A stretch of DNA of 64,000 nucleotides, taken from positions 124,001 to 188,000 of the forward strand of contig NZ_AAXY01000003.1 in assembly GCF_000169375.1 (NCBI RefSeq). The letters are read 5' to 3'. Each line of letters opens with the position of its first letter. Positions within the stretch are counted from its first letter, which is position 1. Made by a program: the position numbers and the translations under genes. The notes below the pieces were generated by a model. The model saw only the letters and a list, made by a program, of their open reading frames with translations, had not been told where the DNA came from and did no database searches. The DNA is from Marinobacter sp. ELB17. Lineage in GTDB: Bacteria > Pseudomonadota > Gammaproteobacteria > Pseudomonadales > Oleiphilaceae. Positions 21,401 through 29,850 of this stretch are shown here, piece by piece.

Positions 21401-21930
21401 CCCTCGTGCTTCAGCCACATCACGAAGCGGGCAACCGGATATTGCTCGGGCAGCCCTGCAGACTTGAACAGAATGCGCAGCAGCGCCAGTCGCACGCTGC
21501 CGCTGGCGCCAGAACCGAGGGTTCCAGATGCGGCGTGCAAGCCTCCATGGCGTTTAGCTTGGGTACTTAGTTCCTGTAAATGGTCGCGGACCCCTTGGGG
21601 CAGGTTAGCGATGCCCCGGGCAGTAGCACCGTCTTCAAACTGGCTATCGACCCACAGAGTTCGCAGCATTTTAACCAAATGGGATTTACCGGAACCGTAG
21701 AACCCGCTTACCCATACTGCTGGCTGCTGTGCCTGATCGATGTTCTTCAGGAAGGTTTCCAGAATGTGAGACATGCCCTTTTCGTACTGGCCATCGCAGA
21801 CAAAGGTTTCCAGCTCATAGCGGAGCACCGTCAGGGCCTGACTGGTGGTGTCATCGTTAACAGTGGCCACCCCTTCGTTAACCAATTTGCGGGTAGTCGG
21901 ATCTTTCTGATAAATCTCACGATTCTTCAT
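18493..21930 (-). CDS. brxC: BREX P-loop ATPase BrxC
   Basis: This 1145-aa BREX ATPase has Walker A in VSGFYGSGKSHLVKML at about residue 75 and LTLIVLDEVQQFIGED as a Walker-B-like segment near 255-270. Length matches BrxC/PglY proteins. I chose the ATG at 21930 (MKNREIYQKDPTTRKLVNEG), preceded by aggaagagg, over the longer frame from 21987. It follows brxB by 14 bp. Intact. Confidence 0.92.
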   Translation of the reverse strand: MKNREIYQKDPTTRKLVNEGVATVNDDTTSQALTVLRYELETFVCDGQYEKGMSHILETFLKNIDQAQQPAVWVSGFYGSGKSHLVKMLRTLWVDSQFEDGATARGIANLPQGVRDHLQELSTQAKRHGGLHAASGTLGSGASGSVRLALLRILFKSAGLPEQYPVARFVMWLKHEGIYDQVRQSVESAGYEWQEELDNFYVAEGLHEALVQAKPALFSSPTSCVETLNNLHPFVQDISSDDMLKAIRQTLTKDGKFPLTLIVLDEVQQFIGEDSQRSIAVQEAVEACCKNFGGKLLFIGTGQTAVTGTSNLKKLEGRFTIRVELSDADVDAVIRQVILAKKPEAKTPVEQVLQTNLGEISRHLAGTTIGHRQDDLPYFPQDYPILPVRRRFWENTLRILDQTGTDSQLRNQLSMIHKVIQTNLDDPLGHVVPADYLYFDSADKLLQSRILPRKVHEKTMSWIKGSEDQRLMARACGLVFLINKLGGQNNEIGIRANVDSLADLLVKDLSNGSSSLRSKLPGLLDNCELLMKVGEEYRIQTEESAAWTDEFLSQRSALSNEAHRIHAERDDRIRRMFGDVARKLSLIQGEAKVTRDIYPVFDAQLPNDASQRIYVWIRDGWSGDENSVRADARQAGNQSPTIFVFVPKRSADDLRHHLIDFKASSATLDKRGSPNTPEGTEAKAAMETIKQTAEGKIRELLSEVFSGARVFQGGGNEILGNNLQEMVLEAAKNALQRLYPNFHIADHSGWQKAYEKAQKGAPDALKAVGDDGDPAKNPVCKTILGFIAGGKKGTDIRDNFEGSGYGWSRDAVDGGLQILLVAGVIRAQDDRGQAIEPSALERKSIGKAFFKVESANVTTPQRIQIRKLLQKVGVSAKQSEELAHVPLFLQKVSELADKAGGEAPKLKRPDTQFLDDIRLTTGNEQLLALYNRRDELIQSIESWESLAERIQQRWPSWTTLKLLVNHANGLSDADVYRAQVDTIEQQRQLLEDPDPITPLAASLTQSLRDALNTLNQDYQARHKQGMKRLETDGNWLQLEPEHRNQLLSRQKLTLADQPKVAVQSTDEVLNTLDHYSLAMFADRVVALPSRFDNVAVSAAELCEPEIQFVSVPRRTLKTEADIDTWAEEVKDQLKNALVKGPVSVK

Positions 21931-21944
21931 GAACAGCCTCTTCC

Positions 21945-22493
21945 TTAATCCTTGTCTGCGGTTATCGGCACTGCGAGATAGTTCCACCCGTCGTAACCGT
22001 CCAATAACCGGTAGTTGTTGTTTTCATAACTGCCGGGAAACAAAACTAGCAGCCGCCCCTGTACCAAGGGCGCCAGCTTATCTACAACGTCTTTGACCTT
22101 GAGAAATCCGAACAGGGAGCCAACACCTTGTACAGCTACCACGGTATTGTTGTCTGCATTCTTCTCTTTCAGAACACGCTCTAAATCGCTGACGATGTAG
22201 TCGAGGTATTTGGGCAGAACAGTGGCCAACAGGTGTGGTTTCTGGAAATAGCTCTTGGCATACCGTTGGGTGCTTAGCCAGCCGGCGAAGCTGTTAGTCA
22301 GATCGAACAACGCCCAGTCGTGTCCCGACTGACGGGTGACTATTTCAAATTCGTCTACCCTGGCTCTGAGCCATCGCTCTTCGTTTTCGTTATAGACGCA
22401 GAAAATAACCCGCTGAGCGGCTGCGGCGTCATCTCGCCAGGGGATAGCAATGTGCCGTCCGTACGATTGAATCAGGCGTTTAACCCTGCTCAC
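21945..22493 (-). CDS. brxB: BREX protein BrxB (DUF1788)
   Basis: This 182-aa protein matches the DUF1788 pattern: RVIFCVYNENEERWLR, the middle WALFDLTNSF, and VQGVGSLFGFLKV, with GRLLVLFPGSYENNNYRLLDGYDG near the end. I chose the GTG at 22493, which overlaps the end of brxA by 14 bp. Its biochemical role is not settled. Second gene of the BREX operon. Confidence 0.9.
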   Translation of the reverse strand: MSRVKRLIQSYGRHIAIPWRDDAAAAQRVIFCVYNENEERWLRARVDEFEIVTRQSGHDWALFDLTNSFAGWLSTQRYAKSYFQKPHLLATVLPKYLDYIVSDLERVLKEKNADNNTVVAVQGVGSLFGFLKVKDVVDKLAPLVQGRLLVLFPGSYENNNYRLLDGYDGWNYLAVPITADKD

Positions 22494-23268
22494 GCAACCA
22501 CTCCTGTTCTTGCTGATTAATATGGCTGGGGAACAAGACCTCGATAACATTCCCAACCCGCTTATAGGTTATCCATCCCCTGCGGGAGGCCTGTTCGGCC
22601 AATTCAATGACTTGCTCCTTGGAGCAGTCCAGCAGCTTCGTATATTCAGAGCTGAACAAACCTTGCCCACGGGCGCCGGTTAAGTAACCCAGCAACAATG
22701 CATAGGCGGCGCTGCTCGGTGTCGGAATGGCCCGGCTTCTTGTTTTCTTGTTTCGCCCCGTCAGGTGGCCAGATTTAGTCCAGCTGGAGTTGATGTTTTG
22801 GGCTGTGGATTTCAGAGTCGCTTTGCTGAAGCGGCCTGGTTCCAGGCTGTCTAACCGTTCTTCGACCGAATCACGGGTGATGATTGAGCCTTTCGGTGCT
22901 TTGAGAATCAACGACGCACTGGTGCGAAAAATGGAGTCTCTGGCGTACGTTGCTAAAAGCGCCAGCATTGGTCTTCCTTCTTCATCGCGCTGCCAGAAAT
23001 AAAGCAAGGCGCGAAAGAGCAGGTGATTCGTGTCGAGAGAATACAGCTCTGCTAAGTGTCTGTAGGTAAGGCGGCGAGTTTTACCGGAGCGTTTGCCCAG
23101 GCAGTTTTCTGCTTCTATGGCGTGCAGGTAATCGGCCTTTTTTGCCTCTGAGCGATCAACGTAGCTCAGTAGCGCCGTCAATTCGTCTAGCATCATGGTT
23201 CGCGAGCTGTGGGTGCCGCCGCGCTCAAATCGAAACCCAAAACGGGCAAGCTGTTTATCGTTAGACAT
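22480..23268 (-). CDS. brxA: BREX protein BrxA (DUF1819)
   Basis: This 262-aa protein has the DUF1819 character: ARFGFRFERGGTHSSRTMMLDE at the N-terminus (only partly conserved), RRLTYRHLAELYSLD, and a C-terminal winged-helix-like end (ELAEQASRRGWITYKRVGNV). BrxA proteins bind DNA. The start at 23268 overlaps the upstream HTH gene by 8 bp. It is somewhat longer than the roughly 200 aa typical of E. coli BrxA. Confidence 0.88.
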   Translation of the reverse strand: MSNDKQLARFGFRFERGGTHSSRTMMLDELTALLSYVDRSEAKKADYLHAIEAENCLGKRSGKTRRLTYRHLAELYSLDTNHLLFRALLYFWQRDEEGRPMLALLATYARDSIFRTSASLILKAPKGSIITRDSVEERLDSLEPGRFSKATLKSTAQNINSSWTKSGHLTGRNKKTRSRAIPTPSSAAYALLLGYLTGARGQGLFSSEYTKLLDCSKEQVIELAEQASRRGWITYKRVGNVIEVLFPSHINQQEQEWLREQG

Positions 23269-23464
23269 TGGCGCTATTTCCATCGCTTGCGCCGCGATTG
23301 CGAACCCATCCATCGACTTCGTCCTTCTTAAACTTCCATGCCCGGCCTACGCGGTGAGCAGGCATCGTTTGCTTGTCAATCCACCTGTATACCGTATCGT
23401 TGCTGACCCCCAGATACTTGGCGATTTCGCTGACTGACAACCATCGGTCGTCCAGTTCGATCAT
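23261..23464 (-). CDS. Excisionase/MerR-type HTH protein leading the BREX operon
   Basis: This 67-aa protein is a winged HTH of the excisionase family (LSVSEIAKYLGVSNDTVYRWID, then AHRVGRAWKFKKDEVDGWV). The start at 23464 is preceded by aggggaa; longer frames exist. It overlaps brxA, so it is first in the operon. It may regulate BREX or be left from an integration module; position favours regulation. Confidence 0.75.
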   Translation of the reverse strand: MIELDDRWLSVSEIAKYLGVSNDTVYRWIDKQTMPAHRVGRAWKFKKDEVDGWVRNRGASDGNSANV

Positions 23465-23985
23465 GGGTTCGTTCCCCTGTTCTTGCATAGCGCTGTTCAC
23501 AAGCGATTGGGCGACTGGAAAGCGCCCAAAATAATGAGCAATCAATATATAGCGCTAGTTCGCGTGTAACAACCGCATTGGTCGGTATAGACCTGCATAG
23601 AGCGAAAATGTTGGGCGTTTGTACGAATGTTACGCCAGTACTGCGATAAAAAAGTCGCTCTTTACAACCTAATGAGGCGTTTCACGTTCGAGGAGTGTTT
23701 TGAATAAAGGAGGGCCGATAAATATGGTATGTATCATGCGCGGAGTTCGGGAGACTCCGAGTAAGCGTCCGGTAATTCCATCTTGAGCCCATGCCGCAGC
23801 CGTCAAGATAGTGTGCGCTTATTCCTCAGCGGACACTTTTCATGAAAACCTAAACGCATCTCGCTCGTTTCGAAAACGCCGTCAGCGTTCGCAAGAGTAT
23901 AAAGCCAGACTGGTTGCTCATCATAACCGAGTGTCTACTTTTCGTGGGTAATACCGCTGTTAGTCGTCGGTAAGCTCTCCTCGCT
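23465..23985. other. Non-coding stretch between BREX promoter and Sel1 remnant
   Basis: I see no convincing gene here. The first 100 bp upstream of the HTH gene are AT-rich and should hold the BREX promoter. The rest has only short frames without family features. Confidence 0.6.
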
Positions 23986-24246
23986 TTAGAGGTTGAGGTT
24001 AAACTTCGCAAGCTCGTGACCCTGTTCAGCGGCGCGCATATTCCACTTAGTAGCTTCACGATGGTTCTGCTCGACTCCTTCGCCATTTCTAAGCATTATC
24101 GCAAGATAATATTGTGCATCCGTATCGCCTTGTTTGGCGGAACGTCGGTACCATTGAGCTGCTTCGACAGCATCCTGCGGGACGCCATCACCAGTCTTAA
24201 ACATAAAGCCAAGATTAAATTGTGCAACTGCATGACCTTGATTAGC
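23986..24246 (-). pseudogene. Sel1-repeat protein, C-terminal fragment
   Basis: This fragment encodes two and a half Sel1-like repeats: AANQGHAVAQFNLGFMFKTG, then WYRRSAKQGDTDAQYYLAIM and a final NMRAAEQGHELAKFNL. The frame is already inside a repeat where it meets the tRNA-like site at 24247, so the N-terminus has been replaced. It probably arose by integration or a later deletion at the attachment site. Confidence 0.75.
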
Positions 24247-24283
24247 GGCGTGGCAGGATTCGAACCTGCGACTCCTTCGTCCC
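24247..24283 (-). other. tRNA 3'-end fragment, putative attachment site
   Basis: The minus strand reads GGGACGAAGGAGTCGCAGGT then TCGAATCCTGCCACGCC, a variable-loop plus T-arm and acceptor-like 3' end with the invariant GTTCGAATC. No 5' half of a tRNA is present and the acceptor stem cannot be closed. P4-type integrases insert at tRNA 3' ends, and such an integrase starts 225 bp away, so this is likely an attL or attR. Confidence 0.7.
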
Positions 24284-24426
24284 GAATAAAATAGTGTAGT
24301 GATTCATTTCGGTTCATTTAGGTCTATTTCGTTTCCGTTTTAGTCTATTAACTGTATGTTTTTAATAGGTTTTTATAGAATACTTGGGTGTTGATTGAGT
24401 TCAGGTTGTTGCAAGGCGTTTTACAG

Positions 24427-24483
24427 GTACCCAACAAGTACCCAGGCCAGAACCTGCCCCCAATCAGTACCCAAGATTCTTTA
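24427..24483 (+). repeat. Three GTACCCA direct repeats upstream of the integrase
   Basis: gtaccca occurs at 24427, 24438 and 24477, between the att-like site and the integrase start. Short spaced direct repeats beside att are typical arm-type binding sites. Assignment by position only. Confidence 0.5.
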
Positions 24484-24508
24484 AAATTAGCTATAACGGA
24501 GTTGGAAA

Positions 24509-25322
24509 ATGGCAGTAAAAAATAAGGAGCTCCTTCCAAGGAGTGCCGATTCAGCAGACAAATTTATCCGGAAAGTAACCCCTGGCCAGAAAGATCTTTA
24601 CATTCAGGACTCAACTGTTAAGGGCTTGGTGTTACGCGTTACGCCCGCTGGGAATAAAGCCTGGCATCTGAGATACAGCGTTCAGGTTGGTTCTGGTCAG
24701 TGGGTTGGGCGAAAGTATGCCCTTGGTGCGTTTGATGACGGACTGAGAACGCGTTCTGTTCGGGAATTGGCTGAGACTTGGCGAGTCCGTATTCGACAGG
24801 GAGATGATCCCCAGGAAGAAAAAAAGCGTCTTGCAGAAGCACGAAAGTCTAAATATCTGCAGGAAATTGCAGAGCGGCAGGCGTTGAGGACTGTGAATGA
24901 TGCAGCTGCTGTGTATGCGGTTAGGTTGGCAAATAAGCAGAGCGGGCACAAAGATGGTGGAGTGCACGCAATGACGATGCTGAAAAACCACTTGCTCAAG
25001 CGCTTTGGGGACATGCCGATTAGTGAATTCAAGCGCTGTCACTTTTTTGCTGCTGTTGATCCTATTCTGGCGGCGGGACATAACTCAATGGCGAACACGA
25101 TTTTGGCCTATACAAAGTCGTTGTTCCGAAATGCAGTTAAAAGAGAGTTTATTGAATATTCAGTTTTGGATTGCATCGAAAAAGTGGATGTTGGCGGGAA
25201 AGACAAAATTAGGAGTAGAGTCCTTTGCGCTACAAAAATGAAAGGTGATGAGCTGCAAGAACTTTACCGTAAATTGCCAAACTCTGGCCTGTCACTGAAC
25301 CTAGCCCGGATTATTCAAAAAA
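24509..25322 (+). pseudogene. P4-type tyrosine integrase, truncated
   Basis: The N-terminal DUF4102 arm-binding domain (DSTVKGLVLRVTPAGNKAWH) and the core-binding domain are present. The sequence ends near LARIIQ, before any catalytic Arg, HxxR or Tyr motif. About 270 of roughly 400 residues remain. The frame then continues 10 codons in unrelated DNA to a stop at 25354. The catalytic domain was probably lost in the deletion that brought in the adjacent IS. Confidence 0.85.
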
Positions 25323-25451
25323 GTAGGCGAATATCGCTTAACCAATTGATATAATTGGAGTTACGCTAATAACGCTACGTACGAAGCTTAAACGAGACCG
25401 CCTATGTGCCATTCTATCCCAACTCAACTCCGTTTTCCTGCTATAGCCTTG

Positions 25452-26842
25452 TCCAATATGAAATGAGTCTGAAGAGGGGCTGTATTTCTAATATCAAATG
25501 AGTCTGAAGCAAGCGCAGGATTTGTTCATGATGGCGGGATGAAAGCCATTATGAAGCTCGAAGATTTAACGACCATCGATCAACTGACGCACTTCCTGTC
25601 AGGAACTCAGGCAGTGGCCTTTTCGGTCACTAATGACAAAGACGCCTGTTACCGCTGGATTCAGCAAGCGTTAGTCAAATTCCGCTATCTGACACTTAAC
25701 CGGCAGGGGAAAGGCGTCGTCATTCGCTACCTGATAAAGGTCAGTGGTTACTCGCGGCAACAGCTCACTCGGCTGATCGCCCAGTACCGCAAGACGGGAC
25801 GATTACAGCGACGTCAGCGAGCCGTGTCCGGCTTCAAACGGAAGTACACTGAAAAGGATGTCCGGCTGCTGGCGGCGATGGACGAGCGCCATGACACGCC
25901 CTGCGGCCATGCCATCAAGAAACTGTGTGAACGAGCCTATGGGGTCTATGGCGAGACCGAGTACAAGACTCTGTCAGCAATCTCCGTCAGTCACCTCTAC
26001 AACCTGAGAAAATCTACGACCTATTCCCGGCATCGACGGCATTTTGAGAAGACCCGGTCTAAGCCTTCCACCCTTGGTGAGCGCCGCAAGCCCCAACCCA
26101 ACGGCATGGCAGGCTATATCCGCATCGATACCGTACATCAGGGGGATCTAGACAAGCAGAAGGGTGTTTACCATATCAATGCTGTCGATGAAGTCACCCA
26201 GTTTGAGGTTGTCTATACCGTTGAGAAAATCAGCGAACGCTACCTCATGCCCGCCCTGGAGCAGCTGCTTGATGCCTTTCCTTTCAGCCTACTCGGTTTC
26301 CACTCTGACAACGGCTCTGAATACATCAATAAACGGGTCGCCGACCTGCTGAGAAAGCTATTGATCGAGTTCACCAAGTCACGCTCTCGACAGAGCAACG
26401 ACAACGCGTTGGCGGAAAGCAAAAACGCTTCCGTGGTCAGAAAACTGTTCGGATACAGTCATATTCCTCAGCGCTGGGCACCCCTCATCAATGCGTTTAA
26501 CCAGCAGCACCTGACCCCCTATGTTAACTTTCATCGCCCCTGCTTCTTTCCTGAAACCAAGGTCGATGACAAGGGAAAGCAGCGCAAGATCTATCGTTAT
26601 GAAAACATGATGACGCCCTACGACAAGTTCAAATCACTGCCTGGTGCCGAAGACTATTTGAAACCCGGCGCCAGCTTTGAAATACTCGACAAGGTCGCTC
26701 ATCAGATCAGTGACAATCAGGCGGCGGACCAGCTACAAAAGGCCCGTCAGGAACTCTTCAAAACCATCCATGGACAAGCCCTGAGAACAGGCTAATAGAG
26801 AACCACTCCCCCTCTCTCCTTCAGACTCATTTATGGATTGGA
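25452..26842 (+). mobile_element. DDE-transposase insertion sequence (family uncertain)
   Basis: Ends share the inverted motif aaatgagtctgaag (25461-25474 on the left, complement at 26819-26832), with tccaat/attgga outside it. The left end carries a second copy at 25496-25509. Length is about 1.39 kb. It interrupts the space between the truncated integrase and the IS1380 gene. I see no clear target duplication. Confidence 0.7.
25539..26795 (+). CDS. Integrase-core (rve) DDE transposase
   Basis: This 418-aa transposase has an N-terminal HTH region (IKVSGYSRQQLTRLIAQYRK) and a DDE core: first Asp in YIRIDTVHQGD, second in FHSDNGSEY, and Glu in NALAESKN. A long C-terminal tail contains KRKIYRYENMMTPYDK-like sequence. 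It resembles ISNCY/IS481-type elements, and I cannot fix the family. An alternative start is the ATG at 25551. Confidence 0.85.
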   Translation: MKAIMKLEDLTTIDQLTHFLSGTQAVAFSVTNDKDACYRWIQQALVKFRYLTLNRQGKGVVIRYLIKVSGYSRQQLTRLIAQYRKTGRLQRRQRAVSGFKRKYTEKDVRLLAAMDERHDTPCGHAIKKLCERAYGVYGETEYKTLSAISVSHLYNLRKSTTYSRHRRHFEKTRSKPSTLGERRKPQPNGMAGYIRIDTVHQGDLDKQKGVYHINAVDEVTQFEVVYTVEKISERYLMPALEQLLDAFPFSLLGFHSDNGSEYINKRVADLLRKLLIEFTKSRSRQSNDNALAESKNASVVRKLFGYSHIPQRWAPLINAFNQQHLTPYVNFHRPCFFPETKVDDKGKQRKIYRYENMMTPYDKFKSLPGAEDYLKPGASFEILDKVAHQISDNQAADQLQKARQELFKTIHGQALRTG

Positions 26843-28205
26843 AAATACTGCTATCGCCGGCTTCACGGTGCGCGCCGATTTCAATGGCGGGGCCATGTCT
26901 AGTGACTTTGGGGCCCTGCTGCTACAGGGCGTGGATCGTCAGACCGGCCTGATTGAGCGCCTGGCCTCAGCTATCGAGGATTGGCGGCACCCGTCTTATA
27001 TTGACCACAGCCTGACGGACCTGTTGCGCCAGCGCATTTTCCAGAGTGCCTGCGGCTATGCCGATGGCAACGATGCCAACAGCCTGCGCCACGATCCGGC
27101 CTTCAAGCTGGCGCTCGGGCGTGCTCCCCTTGATGCGGACACCGCTTTGGCGTCCGCTCCGACCTTCTCTCGTCTGGAGAACGGGCTCTCTCGCAAGGAC
27201 ATCTATCGCCTGGCCCAGGCCTTCGTCGACGCCTTTATCGCCAGCTATGCCAGCCCGCCACCGGTGATGGTGCTGGACATGGATCATTCCGAAGACCGCA
27301 CCCACGGGCAACAGGAGCTGGCCTTCTATAATCGCCACTACGGCAGCCACTGTTATCTGCCTCTGTTCCTCTTTGAGGGCCTGTCGGGCAAGCTCATTAC
27401 CGCTGTCTTGCGTCCCGGCAAGCGACCTACCGGACGCGAGAACGCTGCCATTATCGGGCGGGTGTTGCGTCGGTTGCGTCAGGCCTGGCCAGACACCCAC
27501 ATCGTCCTGCGCGGCGATGGCCATTTCGCCAATCCGGCCTTGATGGCCCTGTGCGATGGCGATGATCAGCTCGATTTTCTCTTTGGCCTCGCCGGTAACA
27601 GCGCACTGACGCCCAGGGCTGAGCCACTGCTCGCCAGGGCTCGCACCCTGCATGAGCAATGCTGCGAGAACGCCCGTCGGTTACAGCAGACCACCCCCGC
27701 AGCAACCCGTCTTTACGACAATGTGGCCTACCAGGCCGGCTCATGGCCCGCCGCGTACCGGGTGGTGCTCAAGGCCGAGGTCATGAGTCTGGGTGACAAT
27801 CCGCGCTTTGTCGTCACGTCGCTGACGGAACCGACGGCGGAGGCGTTATACCGGGATTTGTACTGCGCCCGCGGTCAGGACGAGAACTACATCAAGGCGG
27901 TGAAGAACGACCTGGCCAGCGATCGTACCTCCGACCATGGCTTTATCGCCAATCACCTGCGCCTCTTTTACGCTTGCGCGGCCTACAATCTGATCCACAG
28001 CCTGCGTGAACATACGCTGTGCCACACCGAACTGGCAAAAGCTCAGCCCATGACCCTCATTCTGAAGCTGTTCAAGCTGGCCGTGCGGGTAGTGCAGTAC
28101 AAGGACAGGATCAAATTGCACCTGCCCAGCCGTTGCCCGATGAAGGGTCTGCTACACCGGGTGACCGAATTAATGTACCTGGCCCGACCGCCAACGCCCG
28201 CCTGA
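26838..28205 (+). CDS. IS1380-family transposase, 5' end probably truncated
   Basis: About 455 residues with IS1380 features: RADFNGGAMSSDFGALLL near the start, VLDMDHSEDRTHGQQ (catalytic Asp), ILRGDGHFANPALM and CARGQDENYIKAVKNDL. The only in-frame start is a TTG at the very edge of the upstream IS, so the native start and left inverted repeat seem to have been removed by that insertion. The right end probably lies near 28437, after ggtttatgaaacattcgg. Confidence 0.85.
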   Translation: MENTAIAGFTVRADFNGGAMSSDFGALLLQGVDRQTGLIERLASAIEDWRHPSYIDHSLTDLLRQRIFQSACGYADGNDANSLRHDPAFKLALGRAPLDADTALASAPTFSRLENGLSRKDIYRLAQAFVDAFIASYASPPPVMVLDMDHSEDRTHGQQELAFYNRHYGSHCYLPLFLFEGLSGKLITAVLRPGKRPTGRENAAIIGRVLRRLRQAWPDTHIVLRGDGHFANPALMALCDGDDQLDFLFGLAGNSALTPRAEPLLARARTLHEQCCENARRLQQTTPAATRLYDNVAYQAGSWPAAYRVVLKAEVMSLGDNPRFVVTSLTEPTAEALYRDLYCARGQDENYIKAVKNDLASDRTSDHGFIANHLRLFYACAAYNLIHSLREHTLCHTELAKAQPMTLILKLFKLAVRVVQYKDRIKLHLPSRCPMKGLLHRVTELMYLARPPTPA

Positions 28206-28466
28206 CACCCCTGACAGGGATCGCGACCTAAAAACGACGATCTGGCACTGTCCAGAAGCTTCTGCTCGCCTGAAATCCACAAATTCGCCATCTGATCGGA
28301 GAAACTGGTCCCGGAACGCCATAGTCACGTCTATGCACGTCCCATTTTCCAGCCATGGTCGAGTCATTAGCCTGAAAATAGTCAGACAATGCCAGGCTCT
28401 GAGAGCGAGAGGGTGGTTTATGAAACATTCGGGCTAGCAGGCTATTGATACCTCCTCTATCTCTGA
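28206..28466. other. IS1380 3' flank, no gene
   Basis: 261 bp without a supported gene. The part up to about 28437 is probably the non-coding right end of the IS1380-family element. The last 30 bp adjoin the converging gene on the minus strand. Confidence 0.5.
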
Positions 28467-28868
28467 TTAGCCGAGGCTAACCGCTTCGCCGCTGACGTCT
28501 AAAGGCAGATAATTGCCGACGTGGCCCATGCGAATGCTTTCGACCATCATGGTCATGGGCTGCTGTGCTTCGTCGCTGGACGGGGGCACGCCACCACGAC
28601 CAGACATAGCCGCCACGAATACAACGTCCCAGTTCTGACCCGTGTTGCGGGACTCGTCCACCAGCTGACTGAAGTCTGCGACTTCGGCAGGGGTTTTATC
28701 CACGCAGATCACCGGCGTAAGTGCGCCGCCCTCGCCCCGCTCAAAAGCTGCGAGCTCCTCTGCAGAGGCCGAGTCTGGCAATTCGGCGCGGCAAAACACA
28801 AACAAAAGGCGCTGGGGTTCGTGCTCCTGCCCGGTCGCGGCAATCAATTCGCGGTAATTGCTGATCAT
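28467..28868 (-). CDS. Uncharacterised 133-aa protein paired with Dnr-like regulator
   Basis: An acidic soluble protein: LLFVFCRAELPDSASAEELA near the start, VICVDKTPAEVADFSQL mid, and WDVVFVAAMSGRGG later. I recall close sequences being labelled ribonucleotide reductase subunit alpha in databases, but it is far too short for that enzyme and shows no such motif. It follows the regulator by 22 bp with an aagga box, so the two are likely co-transcribed. Confidence 0.65.
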   Translation of the reverse strand: MISNYRELIAATGQEHEPQRLLFVFCRAELPDSASAEELAAFERGEGGALTPVICVDKTPAEVADFSQLVDESRNTGQNWDVVFVAAMSGRGGVPPSSDEAQQPMTMMVESIRMGHVGNYLPLDVSGEAVSLG

Positions 28869-28890
28869 TTCATAAATCCTTAAATGGTAA

Positions 28891-29643
28891 CTATCGGCTT
28901 ATCTGAATCAGCTTGCTCGGGTCGGAAATAAACACCCGGCTGCGATTTACCCGCACCAGGCCGTTGGATTTCAGGTCGGCCAGAATGCGCGAGAAGGTTT
29001 CTGGCTGCATGGCAAGACGCGACGCCACCAGGCATTTGGGCAGTGGCAATTCCACTTCACCACCCTGCTTGCTGCCTTCTGGTAACAAATCCACCAGATA
29101 GCGAATCAGCCGATCGCGGGCGCTCTGCACGGTCATGATTTCCAGATCGTGAAAATGAGTCACTGCGCGCATAGCGTAGTGGCGCAGAGCGGCCTGGGTA
29201 TAGCTGTGATTGGTGTCCAGCAAGTCCTGATACGCTTTCACCGGAATCATCAGCACTTCGCTGGTTTTCAGGGCTTCGGCGTAACAGGCGTAGCGGGCGG
29301 GATCGGCGTATATCATCACTTCGGCAATGCAGTCGCCTGGCGCGATGCTGTCCAGAGTACGGTCGATACCAGAAGCATCCAGCCGATACAGGCGCAAGCG
29401 GCCAGACAACACAAAGAAGAAGTGGTGGGCCGGCATGTCCTGGCGATACAGTAACTGGTGATGGCCCAACCGCAAGCGGCGGGCATGATGCAGAAGCTCT
29501 TGCAGGTCGTCTTCTTCCAGAGCGCTGAACATAGCGTGGTTGCGCAACAGCGTCAGGCTGTCTTTTTGGTCACTGGATTTGACCGCCATCAGAACCGGTT
29601 TGGCGTAGTTCATGGGGGTATCGGCAGCCTGTATCATCGCCAT
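28891..29643 (-). CDS. Crp/Fnr-family regulator, Dnr-like
   Basis: This 250-aa protein has a cNMP-fold sensor domain (residues about 30-150, HHFFFVLSGRLRLYRLD) and a C-terminal winged HTH with VASRLAMQPETFSRILADL. The N-terminal Cys cluster of Fnr/Anr is absent, and the similarity of the HTH (QPETFSRI) to Pseudomonas Dnr suggests a nitric-oxide or redox sensor without an iron-sulphur cluster. I chose the ATG at 29643 behind agagga; an upstream frame starts at 29673. Confidence 0.8.
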   Translation of the reverse strand: MAMIQAADTPMNYAKPVLMAVKSSDQKDSLTLLRNHAMFSALEEDDLQELLHHARRLRLGHHQLLYRQDMPAHHFFFVLSGRLRLYRLDASGIDRTLDSIAPGDCIAEVMIYADPARYACYAEALKTSEVLMIPVKAYQDLLDTNHSYTQAALRHYAMRAVTHFHDLEIMTVQSARDRLIRYLVDLLPEGSKQGGEVELPLPKCLVASRLAMQPETFSRILADLKSNGLVRVNRSRVFISDPSKLIQISR

Positions 29644-29695
29644 GATGAAGTCCTCTTTGGCGTGTTCATGCATTCATAATCAATGTATGAATACT

Positions 29696-29850
29696 AGGGT
29701 CTGTTGACAATTGCTCGTAAGTCTTTGAAAGATAATAGCAAGCTCGTATAATGAAGTTCCACAACAACAATCATACGAGCCCGCAATGCCCAGATACATG
29801 CTCACAGAGAAGCTGTGGTCCAAGCTAAGAGAAGTATTGCTTCAATTCAG
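29696..29850 (+). pseudogene. IS5-type transposase gene, 5' remnant
   Basis: An IS-like tip (gggtctgttgacaattgc at about 29697) leads to an ATG at 29786 encoding MPRYMLTEKLWSKLREVLLQ, the start of an IS5-family transposase. The frame is cut after 21 codons by the left end of the IS66 element. No 3' part of this IS occurs elsewhere in the window. Confidence 0.75.

Noticed and set aside
25340..25356. Small dyad ccaattgatataattgg after the truncated integrase as a terminator
   Set aside because: AT-rich 6-bp arms with no T-run; too weak to call.
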